Source: an uncultured Flavobacteriaceae bacterium (GTDB lineage Bacteria; Bacteroidota; Bacteroidia; Flavobacteriales; Flavobacteriaceae). Taken from it: a stretch of 7,116 nucleotides of DNA. The stretch's first letter is position 1; every line of letters starts with the position of its first letter. A model generated the notes under the pieces. The model was not told where the DNA came from. It did no database searches and saw only the letters and a program-made list of their open reading frames with translations. The DNA lies in the NCBI GenBank assembly GCA_913044085.1, contig CAJWNW010000085.1:1-7116 (forward strand), written 5' to 3'. Position numbers and translations under genes: made by a program. Positions 5,966 to 7,116 of the stretch are shown here, piece by piece.

Positions 5966-7116
5966 ATGATACAAAGTACTGTAGCAGAGTTATTCGAAAA
6001 AGAAACAAAACACATCGATATTGAAGTTAAAGGCTGGGTAAAATCTTTTAGAGCCAATCGCTTTATTGCCTTGAGTGATGGGTCCACTATAAAAACCATC
6101 CAATGTGTTGTCGACTTTAAAAATATGGATGAAACACTTCTGAAACAAATTACGACCGGTGCAGCTGTACAAGTCCAAGGCAATTTGGTTGAAAGCCAGG
6201 GAAAAGGACAAGCACTAGAAATCCAAGTCTCTAGCATTACTGTGCTGGGTGCTGCCGATCCTGACCTCATTTCTAAGACCATTTTACAACCCAAAAGACA
6301 CTCTCTGGAATTTTTAAGAGAACAAGCACATCTACGCCCACGCACCAACACCTTTGGCGCTATAATGCGTTTGCGTTCTTCACTGTCTTTTGCAATTCAT
6401 AAATATTTTCATCAAAATGGCTTCAATTATATGCACGCGCCAATTATCACTGGCAGCGATGCCGAAGGTGCTGGAGAAATGTTTCGCGTAACAACATTAG
6501 ATCCAAAAAACCCACCCCTGACGGAAACTGGTGCTGTGGATTACTCCAAGGATTTTTTTGGAAAGGAAACAAATTTAACGGTCTCAGGCCAACTAGAAGC
6601 TGAAACCTACGCCATGGCGTTGGGGAAAGTCTATACCTTTGGTCCGACTTTTAGGGCAGAGAACTCAAACACCTCAAGACACCTTGCTGAATTTTGGATG
6701 ATTGAGCCCGAAGTGGCTTTTATGGATCTTGAAGGCAATATGGATTTGGCAGAAAATTTCCTTAAATCTGTAATTGGTTATATTTTAGAGCACAACCATG
6801 AAGACCTCACTTTTTTGGCGCAGCGCCTAGAACAAGAAGAGAAGTCAAAGCCTCAGAACGAACGCAGTGAAATGGGGCTTCTAGAAAAATTAAAATTTGT
6901 AGCGGATAATAATTTCAAACGTGTAAGTTATACAGAAGCCATAGATATTCTAAGAAATTGTAAACCGAACAAAAAGAAAAAATTCAAATTCCTCATTGAC
7001 AAGTGGGGGGCAGATTTACAAAGTGAACACGAACGCTATTTGGTTGAAAAACACTTTAAATGCCCTGTGATTTTATTTGATTATCCTGCCAACATTAAGG
7101 CTTTCTACATGCGATT
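5966..7116 (+). CDS. asnS: Asparaginyl-tRNA synthetase, 3' end beyond the window
   Basis: Class IIb aminoacyl-tRNA synthetase that charges tRNA(Asn) with asparagine; 383 codons are present and the reading frame is open at the window edge. Residues 18-95 form the N-terminal OB-fold anticodon-binding domain (IEVKGWVKSFRANRFIAL). The catalytic domain begins near 120, with motif 1 around GFNYMHAPIITGSDAEGAGE (152-171) and its conserved proline P159. DFFGKETNLTVSGQLEAETY (196-215) follows. Motif 2 lies in FGPTFRAENSNTSRHLAEFW (225-244), whose RAENSNTSRHLAEFW is characteristic of AsnRS, as AspRS differs here. SEHERYLVEKHFK (353-365) and KAFYMR (378-383) are also typical. Motif 3 would lie beyond the edge; relatives are about 465-480 residues, so some 80 to 100 residues are missing. 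The ATG at 5966 fits the family N-terminus. A lysine-rich stretch, KPNKKKKFKF (333-342), stands where E. coli AsnRS has a shorter loop. It has its own promoter box upstream. Confidence 0.97.
   Translation, partial: MIQSTVAELFEKETKHIDIEVKGWVKSFRANRFIALSDGSTIKTIQCVVDFKNMDETLLKQITTGAAVQVQGNLVESQGKGQALEIQVSSITVLGAADPDLISKTILQPKRHSLEFLREQAHLRPRTNTFGAIMRLRSSLSFAIHKYFHQNGFNYMHAPIITGSDAEGAGEMFRVTTLDPKNPPLTETGAVDYSKDFFGKETNLTVSGQLEAETYAMALGKVYTFGPTFRAENSNTSRHLAEFWMIEPEVAFMDLEGNMDLAENFLKSVIGYILEHNHEDLTFLAQRLEQEEKSKPQNERSEMGLLEKLKFVADNNFKRVSYTEAIDILRNCKPNKKKKFKFLIDKWGADLQSEHERYLVEKHFKCPVILFDYPANIKAFYMR

Noticed and set aside
5956..6351. 131-codon minus-strand frame opposite the start of asnS
   Set aside because: It is a shadow of the conserved AsnRS reading frame, rich in cysteine and serine, with no recognisable domain and no promoter.

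Overview
The window looks like a chromosomal housekeeping segment from a member of the Bacteroidota, most likely a flavobacterium. Three things suggest this: the DNA is AT-rich, none of the start codons has a recognisable Shine-Dalgarno sequence (they follow A-rich stretches instead), and two genes are preceded by a perfect TAnnTTTG box, the -7 element of the Bacteroidota primary sigma factor. The protein sequences agree with this by recall only; no database search was possible.

All genes lie on the + strand. The order is a leader of about 147 bases, rpsB (ribosomal protein S2), tsf (EF-Ts), a strong intrinsic terminator, a promoter, pyrH (UMP kinase), frr (ribosome recycling factor), a 122-base gap with several inverted repeats, a 798-residue RND/MMPL-type membrane transporter, a second promoter, and asnS (asparaginyl-tRNA synthetase). 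asnS runs off the right edge with its C-terminal part missing. There is no gene-free stretch longer than 300 bases, and I saw no tRNA, rRNA, CRISPR array, insertion sequence or sign of recent transfer.

The order rpsB-tsf-pyrH-frr is one of the widely conserved bacterial gene clusters. S2 is part of the small ribosomal subunit, EF-Ts recharges EF-Tu with GTP, UMP kinase supplies UDP for RNA and DNA precursors, and RRF splits the ribosome after termination. asnS adds another translation function. The transporter is the only non-translation gene, and its substrate cannot be read from the sequence. The terminator and promoter between tsf and pyrH imply at least two transcription units (rpsB-tsf and pyrH-frr), and asnS appears to have its own promoter.

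I did not find an undescribed multi-gene system. The points most worth a second look are a foldable rpsB leader with two mutually exclusive pairings, the loss of the paired aspartates in one half of the transporter but not the other, the matching promoter and leader geometry of pyrH and asnS, and the inverted repeats upstream of the transporter.
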